A stretch of DNA of 64,000 bases from JAKAGZ01 sp963772675. Its GTDB lineage: Bacteria; Bacteroidota; Ignavibacteria; Ignavibacteriales; Ignavibacteriaceae. Made by a program: the position numbers and the translations under genes. The stretch covers positions 124,001 to 188,000 of the forward strand of contig CAVYYF010000012.1 of the NCBI GenBank assembly GCA_963772675.1, in the 5' to 3' direction. The notes below the pieces were generated by a model. That model saw only the letters and a program-made list of their open reading frames with translations. It was not told where the DNA came from and did not search any database. Position 1 is the first letter of the stretch. Each line of letters begins with the position of its first letter. This document shows positions 26,312-35,317 of this stretch, piece by piece.

Positions 26312-27457
26312 GTGATTATAGCTGTCCCAAAAGAAATAATGCCCGGCGAAAACAGGGTTGCAACTGTTCCAGATGTTGTACCCAAATTAATAAAAGCCGG
26401 ATTTGCAGTTAATATTGAAAAAAATGCCGGCCTGAATGCAGGCTTCACAGACGAAAAGTATGTATCAGCGGGCGCAAAAATTATTGATAAACTGCAGGAC
26501 CTGTATGCATCAGCAGATATAGTTTTTAAAGTGCAGCGGCCGATAGACCATCCTGGTCTAAAGAAACACGAACTTGATTTAATGAAAGAGGGAACAATAC
26601 TTGCAACGTTCCTTTATCCTTTAAATTATCCTGACGTTGCAAAGAAATGTGCAGAGAAAGGAATTGAAGTGATCTCAATGGATATGATTCCAAGAACTAC
26701 CCTCGCACAGAAGATGGATGCATTAAGCTCACAAGCGAATATTGCAGGTTATAAAAGTGTTGTGATGTGTGCTGATACACTTGGAAAAATATTTCCTTTA
26801 ATGATGACGGCCGCAGGAACGATATCGCCGGCTAAAGTTGTAATAATGGGCGCTGGTGTTGCTGGATTACAGGCGCTTGGAACTGCCAAAAGATTAGGTG
26901 CAGTAGTTGAGGTCTCTGATATTCGTGCAGCAGTTAAAGAAGAGGTACAGTCACTTGGCGGGAGGTTTATAGAAGTTGAAACGGATGAAAATATGCAGGA
27001 CGCCGGAGGGTACGCAAAAGAAGCATCCGAAGAGTTTTTGAAAAAACAGAAAGAACTTATCTTCAAACATATAACTGAAGCAGATATTGTTATAACAACT
27101 GCACTTGTTCCTGGTAAAAAAGCACCGATTCTGGTAACAGAAGAAATGGTTAAAAATATGAGACCAGGAAGCGTTGTTCTCGATATGGCAGTTGAATTCG
27201 GCGGTAATTGCGAAATTAGTGAAAAAAGTAAAACAGTAAAGAAGTATGGTGTTACAATAATTGGGGAACCGAATTTGCCCAGCCTGGTTCCTTATCATTC
27301 AAGCGAAATGTATTCAAAAAACCTTTTAAGTTTAATTACGCATATAGGTAAAGAAGGTAAAGTTGAATTAAATCTTGACGATGAGATTGTTAAAGGTAGT
27401 TTGATAACTTATAAAAAAGAGGTAGTGAATCCTCGTGTTAAAGAATTAACGAAATAA
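26312..27457 (+). CDS. pntAA: NAD(P) transhydrogenase subunit alpha part 1
   Basis: NAD(H)-binding domain I of the proton-translocating transhydrogenase, which reduces NADP+ with NADH using the proton gradient. The 381 residues resemble alanine dehydrogenase: EIMPGENRVATVPDVV at the start, then VVIMGAGVAGLQALGTAKRLGA as Rossmann motif near 174-195 and VQSLGGRFIEVETDE. It ends without membrane segments, as in the three-subunit form. The start is GTG 26312 after AGAGGAGAATTTACT. The first gene of the pntAA-pntAB-pntB operon; 257 nt of AT-rich leader without recognised elements lie before it. Confidence 0.95.
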   Translation: MIIAVPKEIMPGENRVATVPDVVPKLIKAGFAVNIEKNAGLNAGFTDEKYVSAGAKIIDKLQDLYASADIVFKVQRPIDHPGLKKHELDLMKEGTILATFLYPLNYPDVAKKCAEKGIEVISMDMIPRTTLAQKMDALSSQANIAGYKSVVMCADTLGKIFPLMMTAAGTISPAKVVIMGAGVAGLQALGTAKRLGAVVEVSDIRAAVKEEVQSLGGRFIEVETDENMQDAGGYAKEASEEFLKKQKELIFKHITEADIVITTALVPGKKAPILVTEEMVKNMRPGSVVLDMAVEFGGNCEISEKSKTVKKYGVTIIGEPNLPSLVPYHSSEMYSKNLLSLITHIGKEGKVELNLDDEIVKGSLITYKKEVVNPRVKELTK

Positions 27458-27530
27458 TTGTTTGATGAGTTATGAATCGCTTAGCGAAAAAAATATTTGA
27501 TCCAAGCAGATAAATAGAAGGAAAATATTT

Positions 27531-27818
27531 ATGGAGAATATAACTTTTTTAATGCACATTTATGTTTTTGTGCTGGCCATTTTTGTTGGCTTTGAATTAA
27601 TAACAAAAGTTCCCCCTACTTTGCATACCCCGCTTATGTCAGGTTCGAATGCAATTTCCGGAATCACAATAGTAGGAGCTTTGCTAAGTGCCGGTATGGA
27701 GCAATTCACTATTAGCACAATACTCGGTATGGTGGCTGTAATTTTTGCAATGATAAATGTTGTCGGCGGATTTCTTGTTACTGACAGAATGCTAAAAATG
27801 TTTAAAAAGAAAAAGTGA
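27531..27818 (+). CDS. pntAB: NAD(P) transhydrogenase subunit alpha part 2
   Basis: The 95-residue membrane part (domain II) of the alpha subunit. It has about three hydrophobic segments (8-24, 43-60, 66-86) and the conserved LHTPLMSGSNAISGITIVGA. It sits 73 nt after pntAA and 9 nt before pntB, with AAGGA 8 nt before ATG 27531. Together with PntB it forms the proton channel. Confidence 0.94.
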   Translation: MENITFLMHIYVFVLAIFVGFELITKVPPTLHTPLMSGSNAISGITIVGALLSAGMEQFTISTILGMVAVIFAMINVVGGFLVTDRMLKMFKKKK

Positions 27819-27827
27819 GGATAAAAA

Positions 27828-29240
27828 ATGAGAGTAGTAATTGATTTAACTTACCTGGTATCCTCAATCTTTTTCATATTCGGGATAAAATATCTGGGGT
27901 CACCTAAAACCGCGCGTAAAGGAAATCTCTTTGCTGCCATAGGAATGGCGATGGCAATTATTATTACGCTTTTCGATCAGAATGTGCTCACATTTGAATG
28001 GATAATTATCGGTGTTTTAGTCGGATCGTTGATTGGAGTTATACTCGCAGTGAAAGTACCAATGACTGGGATGCCACAAATGGTTGGAATGCTGAACGGC
28101 TTCGGCGGCGGTGCTTCTACGCTAGTTGCACTTGCGGAATATTATAAACTGAACCCGAATTATCCTGTAGACAAAGGATTGATTTTTAATCTCCCTGTTG
28201 ACCAGGGAATTGCGATAATTCTTAGTCTGCTGATCGGCGGAGTTACATTCACAGGTTCAATGATTGCGTTTGGAAAGCTGCAGGGACTTGTTACGGGCAA
28301 GGTGGTGAAGTATCCATTACAACATCCCTTAAATCTTATTCTTCTGCTTGCTGTTCTTGGAGGCGGCGCATACCTAGTTATTAATCCGGGTTCTCTTTCG
28401 CTCGTTTTAATAATTACTTTAGTCTCGCTTGTGCTAGGAGTACTACTTGTGCTTCCAATCGGTGGTGCAGATATGCCAGTGGCAATTTCATTATTGAATT
28501 CATATTCGGGTATTGCAGGGGCTACCACCGGGTTTGTCCTTGGGAATAATGAACTGATAATTGCCGGTGCGCTTGTAGGTGCTTCCGGAATAATTCTTAC
28601 TCTTATAATGTGTCGTGGGATGAACAGGTCTTTAATGAATGTGCTTCTGGGTGGATGGGCCTCGGCAGGTACAAGTGGGCCTTCAACAGGGACAACTTCA
28701 CCTAAAGGTGATGTTAAATCTGTTGATTCAGAAGAACTCGCAATGCTTCTTGATGCTGTGAGCAGTGTAATAATTGTCCCGGGTTACGGGATGGCAGTTG
28801 CTCAGGCTCAGCATGCAGTACGTGATTTAATGACTGTTCTTGAGAAGAAAGGGGTAAATGTTCGTTTCGCAATTCATCCTGTTGCTGGAAGAATGCCGGG
28901 GCATATGAATGTACTGCTTGCAGAAGCTCAGGTTCCATATGATAAGCTTTTTGCAATGGAAGATATTAATGACGATTTTTCCAATACTGATGTGGTAATT
29001 GTTATTGGTGCTAACGATGTGGTCAATCCTGCAGCCCGCCACGATCAAAGCAGTCCTATTTACGGAATGCCAATTCTTAACGTTGATTACGCAAAAACTG
29101 TGGTGATCAACAAACGATCGCTTAATGTTGGATATGCGGGAATTGATAATGAATTATTCTTCTATCCGAATACACTCATGTATTTTGGTGATGCAAAAGA
29201 AGCCATAACGAAATTAACTAATGAAATAAAGAATCTGTAA
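27828..29240 (+). CDS. pntB: NAD(P) transhydrogenase subunit beta
   Basis: The 470-residue beta subunit: about eight to nine membrane helices in residues 1-270 (domain II), then the NADP(H)-binding domain III. Landmarks are GMPQMVGMLNGFGGGAS near 85-101, GGADMPVAISLLNSYSG near 209-225, the nucleotide motif VPGYGMAVAQAQH near 314-326, and NPAARHDQSSPIYGMPIL near 402. The pathway is NADPH supply for biosynthesis. GAGGA lies just before ATG 27828. A strong terminator follows. Confidence 0.95.
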   Translation: MRVVIDLTYLVSSIFFIFGIKYLGSPKTARKGNLFAAIGMAMAIIITLFDQNVLTFEWIIIGVLVGSLIGVILAVKVPMTGMPQMVGMLNGFGGGASTLVALAEYYKLNPNYPVDKGLIFNLPVDQGIAIILSLLIGGVTFTGSMIAFGKLQGLVTGKVVKYPLQHPLNLILLLAVLGGGAYLVINPGSLSLVLIITLVSLVLGVLLVLPIGGADMPVAISLLNSYSGIAGATTGFVLGNNELIIAGALVGASGIILTLIMCRGMNRSLMNVLLGGWASAGTSGPSTGTTSPKGDVKSVDSEELAMLLDAVSSVIIVPGYGMAVAQAQHAVRDLMTVLEKKGVNVRFAIHPVAGRMPGHMNVLLAEAQVPYDKLFAMEDINDDFSNTDVVIVIGANDVVNPAARHDQSSPIYGMPILNVDYAKTVVINKRSLNVGYAGIDNELFFYPNTLMYFGDAKEAITKLTNEIKNL

Positions 29241-29253
29241 ATAGAATGTTATG

Positions 29254-29284
29254 ATCCCCGGGTTGCAGTTGTAACTCCGGGGAT
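29254..29284 (+). terminator. Terminator of the pnt operon
   Basis: ATCCCCGG (29254-29261) pairs perfectly with CCGGGGAT (29277-29284), 14 nt after the pntB stop, followed by TACCTTTATAT. Confidence 0.65.
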
Positions 29285-29349
29285 TACCTTTATATACTCA
29301 CCTTTTATAATTTAAACCGATATATTAGATAGTACTGATTTTAGAGATT

Positions 29350-30063
29350 ATGAAGAAATCTATTATAATAATATCCCTTTTCTTTTTTACAACTCTGTCG
29401 TATGCACAAAAAGAAATTTATAATTACGAAGAGTATTTTATTAGAATTGATGATTCTACTTTAAAAGCTTTCAAATCTGACAGTACGCTTTTTTATCAGA
29501 AAAAATTTTCTAATCCGATGACTTTTGAAGTTGATTTGGATAATGACGATGTTAATGAAATAGTTGTTATAGATAATCAAGTTTTAAGTGGAGAGAAAAA
29601 GTATACACTTTTTGTATTCAATACGTTGGATAGCCTCTATCTCGCTGATTCAGTTTATTCAGGGTCAACAAAGCCATATCAGACTTTTTCAAATGACCTG
29701 AATACAATACTCCTTGTGACAGGGAATGCGGCTTTTGATTCGTTGAATACAGTTGATTCACTATCTTATCTTCCTCTAAATTTCTGGAAGTTTGAGGATG
29801 GGGCGTTGTATCTGGCAGATGCGTCAGTATATGAACCTTATATTACTGAGAATAATAAGATAATTGATTTGATAGAGAAATATTATTTACAGAATGGAAA
29901 AACATGTGAGGCAACTCGTAGATTAAAAGGTGCTTTTGCATCTGGTTTTGTCAACTATTATAACGCAGGGGAGACAATACTTGCCTCTCAATTCTTAAAA
30001 AATTATTATTTGTGCAGCGATATTGATAATTATAAACGGTTTCTTCTAAAATCTTTTAAGTGA
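29350..30063 (+). CDS. Hypothetical exported protein
   Basis: A 237-residue protein with signal peptide (SIIIISLFFFTTLSYAQ). FEVDLDNDDVNEIVVIDNQ resembles an FG-GAP/VCBS-like repeat with a Ca-binding look (D-x-D-x-D-D-x-N-E). The C-terminal part (KTCEATRRLKGAFASGFVNYYNAGE) is helical and contains two Cys. No family recognised. It starts 41 nt before the T9SS Plug gene on the same strand, so a role in the envelope or with T9SS is possible but unproven. Confidence 0.75.
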   Translation: MKKSIIIISLFFFTTLSYAQKEIYNYEEYFIRIDDSTLKAFKSDSTLFYQKKFSNPMTFEVDLDNDDVNEIVVIDNQVLSGEKKYTLFVFNTLDSLYLADSVYSGSTKPYQTFSNDLNTILLVTGNAAFDSLNTVDSLSYLPLNFWKFEDGALYLADASVYEPYITENNKIIDLIEKYYLQNGKTCEATRRLKGAFASGFVNYYNAGETILASQFLKNYYLCSDIDNYKRFLLKSFK

Positions 30064-30103
30064 AAATTATTCTTATTAAATATTTATTATTAGGGGCTTA
30101 TTC

Positions 30104-30934
30104 TTGAAAAAACTTTTTGTGGTTTCTCTTGTTGTGTTATTTTGCATTCCCAGAATCTATTCCCAGAATATTCAGGTTAAAAGTTTGAAATATTTCCCGG
30201 GTAATAATATGACCGGATTTCCTATAATAGGAGCCGGAGCGAATGGTGGTTATCTTACAATAGATTTTGACATTATGGCGAAGCAAATTCCGGATTTGTC
30301 AATTGTTTTTCGCTTTTGCGACATGAACTGGAAATCATATGATAATCTTTTCCTTGCAAATTTTGGCAAAAATATTGCGCGGAATATAAACTTTGAAAAA
30401 TTACCGACCACCGTACAGCAGGCAGATTATCATTTCAAAGGGACATTTCCCGATGCTAACAATTATGTGGAATTTCCATTTTCCGGTAACTGGATGTTTT
30501 TTATTACGGATTCGCAGGATACATCGAAGGTTTATGGCTATGGGAAATTCTACGTAGTACAAAATGCAATTGAAATTCAGGACACTCTTACCAAAGAAAC
30601 CCTTGAAAGCGGTAATTATTTTCCTACAGATTTGGGAAAGGTTTTTAATATCACTACTAATTTTTATTTGGATGAAGCTTTTTATCCTGCCTATGTCAAC
30701 AATGTTACAATAATTGAAAACCAAAAAATAGATTACCCGATAGTTATCAATAAAGATTTTAATACAAATACCAGACAATTTTACTGGGATGCAAACAGAA
30801 AATTTGAGTTTATTGCCAGGGATATTCGTCCCGGCAATGAATATCGGCAGGTTGATTTAAGGGATATAAATAAATTCAACTCGGTTAATGTTAACGCTCA
30901 GTTTGATGGACTTGAGTATTCAAGATTCTTTTAA
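30104..30934 (+). CDS. T9SS Plug-like protein (DUF5103), N-terminal part, frameshifted
   Basis: Begins with a signal peptide (LFVVSLVVLFCIPRIYSQ) and shows the DUF5103 pattern: YLTIDFDIMAKQIPDLSIVFRFCDMNWK, GNWMFFITDSQDTSKVYGYGKFYVV (quoted in part) and KIDYPIVINKDF. DUF5103 proteins include Plug, which closes the periplasmic side of the SprA translocon in the type IX secretion system (known for Flavobacterium). The start is TTG 30104 with AGGGG 7 nt upstream. The frame stops at TAA 30932-30934; removing one T of TTTT (30929-30932) joins it to the following frame, giving about 410 residues, the usual length. Confidence 0.85.
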   Translation: MKKLFVVSLVVLFCIPRIYSQNIQVKSLKYFPGNNMTGFPIIGAGANGGYLTIDFDIMAKQIPDLSIVFRFCDMNWKSYDNLFLANFGKNIARNINFEKLPTTVQQADYHFKGTFPDANNYVEFPFSGNWMFFITDSQDTSKVYGYGKFYVVQNAIEIQDTLTKETLESGNYFPTDLGKVFNITTNFYLDEAFYPAYVNNVTIIENQKIDYPIVINKDFNTNTRQFYWDANRKFEFIARDIRPGNEYRQVDLRDINKFNSVNVNAQFDGLEYSRFF

Positions 30935-31337
30935 AGAGGGATCAAGAGATTATAATGGCGGTTCGATTATCGACAATTTTAAAGATCTCAATGCTACGTA
31001 TTTAAATGTCAGTTTTTCTATTCGCCCACCGGAGAATACTTACGGAGATGTTTTCCTTGTTGGAGCTTTTAATAACTGGGATGTTTCGCCGAATTACAGG
31101 ATGAATTATAACAGTGGAATTTTTTCCAGAACAATTCAGCTTAAGCGTGGGATTTATGATTATCAGTATGTCCTGGCGGATTATCAGAATGGAAATATAA
31201 GTAATCCTGATTGGTATATTCTGGAGGGTAACAGCTGGGAAACAAGTAATGAATATAATATCTTTGTCTATTACAAAGAGCCCACTAATGGCGGTTATGA
31301 TAGAATTATTGCTCACTCAAGAATTATTAGCAGATAA
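30888..31337 (+). CDS. T9SS Plug-like protein (DUF5103), C-terminal part
   Basis: This frame holds the rest of DUF5103 from KEGSRDYNGGSI (nt 30933) onward: ATYLNVSFSIRPPENTYGDV, then FLVGAFNNWDVSPNYRM, a carbohydrate-binding-module-like (GNW-type) beta domain, and IYDYQYVLADYQNG. The nominal start at 30888 lies inside the other frame and has no SD, so it is not a real start. It ends 3 nt before the Gfo/Idh gene. Without the frame correction the C-terminal domain of the Plug protein would not be made. Confidence 0.8.
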   Translation: MLTLSLMDLSIQDSFKEGSRDYNGGSIIDNFKDLNATYLNVSFSIRPPENTYGDVFLVGAFNNWDVSPNYRMNYNSGIFSRTIQLKRGIYDYQYVLADYQNGNISNPDWYILEGNSWETSNEYNIFVYYKEPTNGGYDRIIAHSRIISR

Positions 31338-31340
31338 ACA

Positions 31341-32330
31341 ATGGATAGACTAAAAGTTGGTGTAATTGGTACAGGCCATCTTGGCAAACTGCACACAAAA
31401 ATGCTGAGCCAGATTTCAACCTGCAGTTTCATAGGGATTTACGATTCTAACCTCCAACAGGCAAAGGCAGCTTCAAGCGAATTAAGGGTTAAGGCATTTT
31501 CAAATATTGATGAATTACTTAATTCAGTTCAGGCTGTCTCAATTGCGGCTACAACCAGCGCACATTATGAAATTGCAAAAAAGTGTTTTGAAAAAGACAT
31601 TCATGTATTTGTCGAAAAGCCGATTACCGCTACTATTGAACAAGCTGAGGAATTGGTAAAGATTGCAGAAGACAAGAAACTGAAGCTCCAGGTTGGACAT
31701 ATAGAAAGGTTCAATCCTGCGTTAATCTCGCTTGAAAAATATATTAGTGAGCCAATGTTTATGCAGACAGACCGGCTTTCACAGTTTAATCCCCGGGGGA
31801 CGGATGTTGCTGTGGTGTTGGACCTAATGATTCACGACATCGATATAATTTTAAGCCTTGTAAAGGCTGAAGTTAAAAACATAGAAGCAAGCGGAGTTGC
31901 GGTTGTTTCTGATACGATTGATATAGCAAACGCTAGAATTCAATTTAATAACGGTGCAGTTGCAAACGTAACAGCAAGCAGAATATCACAGAAGAAAATG
32001 AGAAAGATGAGAATTTTTCAACGTGATAATTATATCGCACTCGATTTTATAACCGGGGTTTCTGAAGTGTACCGGTTAATACCTCTGAACGAAAAAGCAA
32101 ACTCTGCTGCAATTTCTTTTGGCGAGATAGGAATAGGAGAGAGGAAGAAAAGAGTAGTATACGAACAACCTGAAATTAAAGAAGTCAATGCATTGAAGTA
32201 TGAACTTGAGCTGTTTGTTGATTCTGTTTTAAATGATAAAAAACCTGTAGTTTCCGGTATTGATGGTTTGAAGGCTTTAAAAGTTGCAGATATAATTCTC
32301 AAAAAAATTGATGAAACAAAAATTAAATAG
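31341..32330 (+). CDS. Gfo/Idh/MocA family oxidoreductase
   Basis: A 329-residue NAD(P)-dependent sugar dehydrogenase type protein: Rossmann motif VGVIGTGHLGKLHTKML (6-22), VEKPITAT near 93-100 with the conserved Lys, and MIHDIDIILSLV with the catalytic-region His near 171. The close neighbourhood of envelope genes (Plug, LptD) suggests a nucleotide-sugar or lipid A-related substrate such as UDP-GlcNAc (as GnnA does), which is inference only. It starts 3 nt after the Plug frame and overlaps the next gene by about 20 nt, so these genes are cotranscribed. Confidence 0.9.
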   Translation: MDRLKVGVIGTGHLGKLHTKMLSQISTCSFIGIYDSNLQQAKAASSELRVKAFSNIDELLNSVQAVSIAATTSAHYEIAKKCFEKDIHVFVEKPITATIEQAEELVKIAEDKKLKLQVGHIERFNPALISLEKYISEPMFMQTDRLSQFNPRGTDVAVVLDLMIHDIDIILSLVKAEVKNIEASGVAVVSDTIDIANARIQFNNGAVANVTASRISQKKMRKMRIFQRDNYIALDFITGVSEVYRLIPLNEKANSAAISFGEIGIGERKKRVVYEQPEIKEVNALKYELELFVDSVLNDKKPVVSGIDGLKALKVADIILKKIDETKIK

Positions 32331-32952
32331 CATTATTTACACTAAAAAAAACATCCTGTTTTTTGTATTATTATTAGTCACAATAACAGGACTTAATTGC
32401 AGTGTTTTGCAAACCATTACAAACCTTTCACGATTACAATTTAAAATTAGTTCAACGAGTAATGTTCAGCTAGCAGGTGTTTCGCTCGAAGGCAAGAGAA
32501 GTACCGGAGATTTTTCATCAATGGAAGTGTTAAAATTATCTACTGCTTTTGTTCGGAATTCTCTTCCATTAACCTTTACCATTAATGTGGATGCAAAAAA
32601 TCCCAATGATGGAACAGGTGGTTATCCCCATACAAATGCAACAATTGTCTCCTTTCCCTGGCGACTTTTTATAGATGATAAACAAACTGTAACAGGAAAT
32701 ATTGGTCCAGATGTTACCGTGCCAGGCACAGGTGAAGCAACCGTTATTCCTTTACAGGTTAGTGTTGATCTTGTGCAATTTTTTAAAGACAAGGGTTATG
32801 AGGGAATAGTCAATTTAGCTCTTAATCTTGCCGGGCAAGGAACTTCGGCATCTAAAATCACTTTATATGCGCAGCCAACAGTTAGCACAGATTTAGGTAA
32901 CATTAAATATCCTGATGAATTAAAAATTGTAAACTTTGAGTATACTAAATGA
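32311..32952 (+). CDS. Lipoprotein, LEA type 2-like
   Basis: About 213 residues. ATG 32311 is preferred over the adjoining TTG 32308. The signal (NILFFVLLLVTITGLNC) ends in lipobox Cys near 30. The following LQFKISSTSNVQLAGVSLEG and LPLTFTINVDAKNPNDGTGG, with ATIVSFPWRLFIDDKQTVTGN, match the WHy/LEA14-like pattern (a beta-sandwich with a conserved N-P-N). The function of bacterial members is unclear. Overlaps both neighbours (20 nt with Gfo/Idh, 4 nt with the ROK gene). Confidence 0.82.
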   Translation: MKQKLNSIIYTKKNILFFVLLLVTITGLNCSVLQTITNLSRLQFKISSTSNVQLAGVSLEGKRSTGDFSSMEVLKLSTAFVRNSLPLTFTINVDAKNPNDGTGGYPHTNATIVSFPWRLFIDDKQTVTGNIGPDVTVPGTGEATVIPLQVSVDLVQFFKDKGYEGIVNLALNLAGQGTSASKITLYAQPTVSTDLGNIKYPDELKIVNFEYTK

Positions 32953-33920
32953 GTAACAGCAAAGGTAAATTCGCGATCGGTGTTGATATAGGGGGAACAA
33001 ATATAAAGCTTGGAATAATTTCCGACACGGGTAAGATTGATAAAAAAGCAATGGTTGAAACAAAAGCAGAGGGCGGACCCGACTCTGTAGTTTCACAAAT
33101 AAAAAAGGGAATTAATGAACTACTCCAAAAAAATGATAAGAAAATTGTCGGGATTGGAATAGGTTGTGCAGGTACAGTTAACCAGGAAAAAGGAATTGTT
33201 GAGAATCCGCCGAATTTGCCTAAATGGGATAAGGTTCCGCTCGCCAGTTTAATTAAAAAGGCATTCGGACTGGAAGTATATCTAGATAATGACGCTAATA
33301 CCGCAGCGATTGGTGAGATGCATTTCGGGGCAGGTAAAGATCTTAATTCTTTCATAATGGTTACGCTTGGTACCGGAATTGGCGGCGGGATAATTATTAA
33401 CAGGAAAATTTATCACGGGGATTTTGGAGCCGCGGGAGAAATCGGGCATACCGTTATTGATTACAACGGCCCAAAGTGTAATTGTGGTTCTTACGGTTGT
33501 ATTGAATCATATGTTGGAAATCATTATCTGGTTAAAAGAATTCAGGGTGAACTTAAGAACAAACCGGATACAAAGATCTGGGACCTGATAAATCACGATA
33601 TTGAAAAGCTGAGCCCGAGAGTTATTGATGAAGCTGCGCAGGCTGGTGATGAATATGCAAAATCAATTATTATTCAGCTTGGGGAATATCTGGGATACGC
33701 GTTTGCTTCGCTTGCAAATATACTTGATATTAGTGAATTCGTTGTTGGCGGAGGTGTCGCCGGTTTTGGGAAACCGCTTTTTGATGCTGCACAAAAAAAG
33801 GCTGCTGAAAGAGTTATTATTCCGATTAGAAAAAGAATAAAGGTACGACCAGCAAAATTAAAGAACGATGCGGGGATACAGGGATCATCTGCACTTGTGT
33901 TTTATAAAGTTCGAAAATAA
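32949..33920 (+). CDS. ROK family glucokinase
   Basis: Phosphorylates glucose or a related hexose with ATP. The 323 residues include the phosphate loop GVDIGGTNIKLG (8-19), the catalytic region DNDANTAAIGE with catalytic Asp near 114, GTGIGGGII, and the zinc motif CNCGSYGCIE near 177-186 with the upstream GEIGH. This signature separates ROK kinases from other hexokinases. ATG 32949 overlaps the previous stop as ATGA. A glucose or N-acetylmannosamine/-glucosamine kinase cannot be distinguished by eye. Confidence 0.93.
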   Translation: MSNSKGKFAIGVDIGGTNIKLGIISDTGKIDKKAMVETKAEGGPDSVVSQIKKGINELLQKNDKKIVGIGIGCAGTVNQEKGIVENPPNLPKWDKVPLASLIKKAFGLEVYLDNDANTAAIGEMHFGAGKDLNSFIMVTLGTGIGGGIIINRKIYHGDFGAAGEIGHTVIDYNGPKCNCGSYGCIESYVGNHYLVKRIQGELKNKPDTKIWDLINHDIEKLSPRVIDEAAQAGDEYAKSIIIQLGEYLGYAFASLANILDISEFVVGGGVAGFGKPLFDAAQKKAAERVIIPIRKRIKVRPAKLKNDAGIQGSSALVFYKVRK

Positions 33921-33996
33921 TTCATTGACAATTATTTGTAGACCGTTGGATTTTTAAAGCACAATATTTTAAATAAGCAAATCTAGCGAGGGGAAA

Positions 33997-35196
33997 ATGA
34001 AAATAAAAAAACTAATTCTGCTTTTCTCCATTTTACTAATGGTAAAGTCTTATGCTCAAGAGAGTAGTGCAGTTCCTTTTTTGTCACTTCAGCAATCACC
34101 ATTTTTGCAAGGGGCCGGAGCGACTGGTGTTGCAGTAATCACAGATGATCCGCTTGGCTTTTATTATAATCCGGCAATTTTAGGCGTTACTGCTAAAACC
34201 AATCATATATCGACTCTTTTCCTGACAAAAAAAACTGAGTGGATAGGAATCCCAGATTTTAATACAAATTCCTATGGATTAAATATTGGATATAATCTCG
34301 AGGGAAAGTTACCCATTTCGTTAGGTTTTGGCTTTATTCATAATGAAATTAATTATAACTATTATGGTAATAATGAGAATTCATTTAGCTGTTTCAGTTT
34401 AGGTGCGGGTTTTAATTACCCAGTTATTTTTAGTCTTGGTTTTTCCGTCAAAAAGTTCAGCTCTATTTTGACTTCTTATCCCATTGCAAATCCATCGCAA
34501 ATCTACAAACTTTCTTCAACAGCTTATGATTTGGGAGCCTTATTGGATATTCCGGTTTCGACTTTATTCCTTGATAATGTTAGCTTTAAACTTGATGAAG
34601 CTTCTTCAATTACCCCCAATCTTAATTTTATTATAGGTTATTCAATAACTAATCTTGGTAAAGAAGTTTACTATGTTGATAAATCACAAATGGATCCGAT
34701 TCCAAGAACTGCAAAGTTAGGATATAGTCTAAATTTAGGAGCTGATTTTCACATAAGTGATAAAACCATTGCAGCATTTGAGTATACTTTTGTTGCCGAA
34801 GCTTCTGACCTGCTGCCCGAACTCGATAGTAATTTTAATACTTCATACAAAGGACCTTTGGGCGATATCAATATTGGCAGGAATTTAATTCAACTAAAGT
34901 ATAGCAGCAACACAATTATTCATAAAGCTCATATCTTCAATATTTTTGAAACAGTTAAGCTCGCCTTTGGTAATTTCGTTGGCAGCGGGTATGAATATAA
35001 TCCAAAAACAAGCGCTATAGTTATTTCTACGGAAGGTATCTTTAAATTGCTTAATAATCAGGCTGGTAATTCTGTATTAGGGTTTATTACTTATCATTTT
35101 GGAATAGAATATACAGCGAGTAAGATATTTAAGGATACGTCTTTAGAAACAAAATATAGTGCAATTTCAATATTTTTTAACAATTTCGAATTATGA
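33997..35196 (+). CDS. PorV/PorQ-like outer membrane beta-barrel protein
   Basis: The 399-residue protein has a signal peptide (LILLFSILLMVKSYAQ) and the typical start of the family: FLSLQQSPFLQGAGATGVAV then DDPLGFYYNPAIL, where 'GA.GATGVA..DDP...YYNPA' is the hallmark of PorV/PorQ and FadL-like barrels. Alternating strands follow to the C-terminal FFNNFEL. PorV-type proteins carry T9SS cargo or act as its attachment shuttle (known for the family). GAGGGG precedes ATG 33997. Neither barrel type nor role in T9SS can be fixed by eye. Confidence 0.82.
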   Translation: MKIKKLILLFSILLMVKSYAQESSAVPFLSLQQSPFLQGAGATGVAVITDDPLGFYYNPAILGVTAKTNHISTLFLTKKTEWIGIPDFNTNSYGLNIGYNLEGKLPISLGFGFIHNEINYNYYGNNENSFSCFSLGAGFNYPVIFSLGFSVKKFSSILTSYPIANPSQIYKLSSTAYDLGALLDIPVSTLFLDNVSFKLDEASSITPNLNFIIGYSITNLGKEVYYVDKSQMDPIPRTAKLGYSLNLGADFHISDKTIAAFEYTFVAEASDLLPELDSNFNTSYKGPLGDINIGRNLIQLKYSSNTIIHKAHIFNIFETVKLAFGNFVGSGYEYNPKTSAIVISTEGIFKLLNNQAGNSVLGFITYHFGIEYTASKIFKDTSLETKYSAISIFFNNFEL

Positions 35197-35317
35197 TTTA
35201 AGCTGAAATAATAGACAGGGAGATAAGACATAAATTGCTGTTATTATCCTATTGATGCTTTAAAATCCCTCTAATTTTGCATTACCGAAATCTTCTGGAT
35301 ATCATTATCTTTCCGGT

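Noticed and set aside
28160..28528. 122-residue minus-strand ORF inside pntB
   Set aside because: Antisense shadow of a conserved membrane domain.
30401..30778. 125-residue minus-strand ORF
   Set aside because: Lies wholly opposite the Plug coding sequence and has no start signal.
30926..30935. Programmed +1 frameshift in the Plug gene
   Set aside because: UUU-U could slip, but no stimulatory SD or structure was visible and the family is normally one frame; an indel is simpler. Kept only as an alternative.
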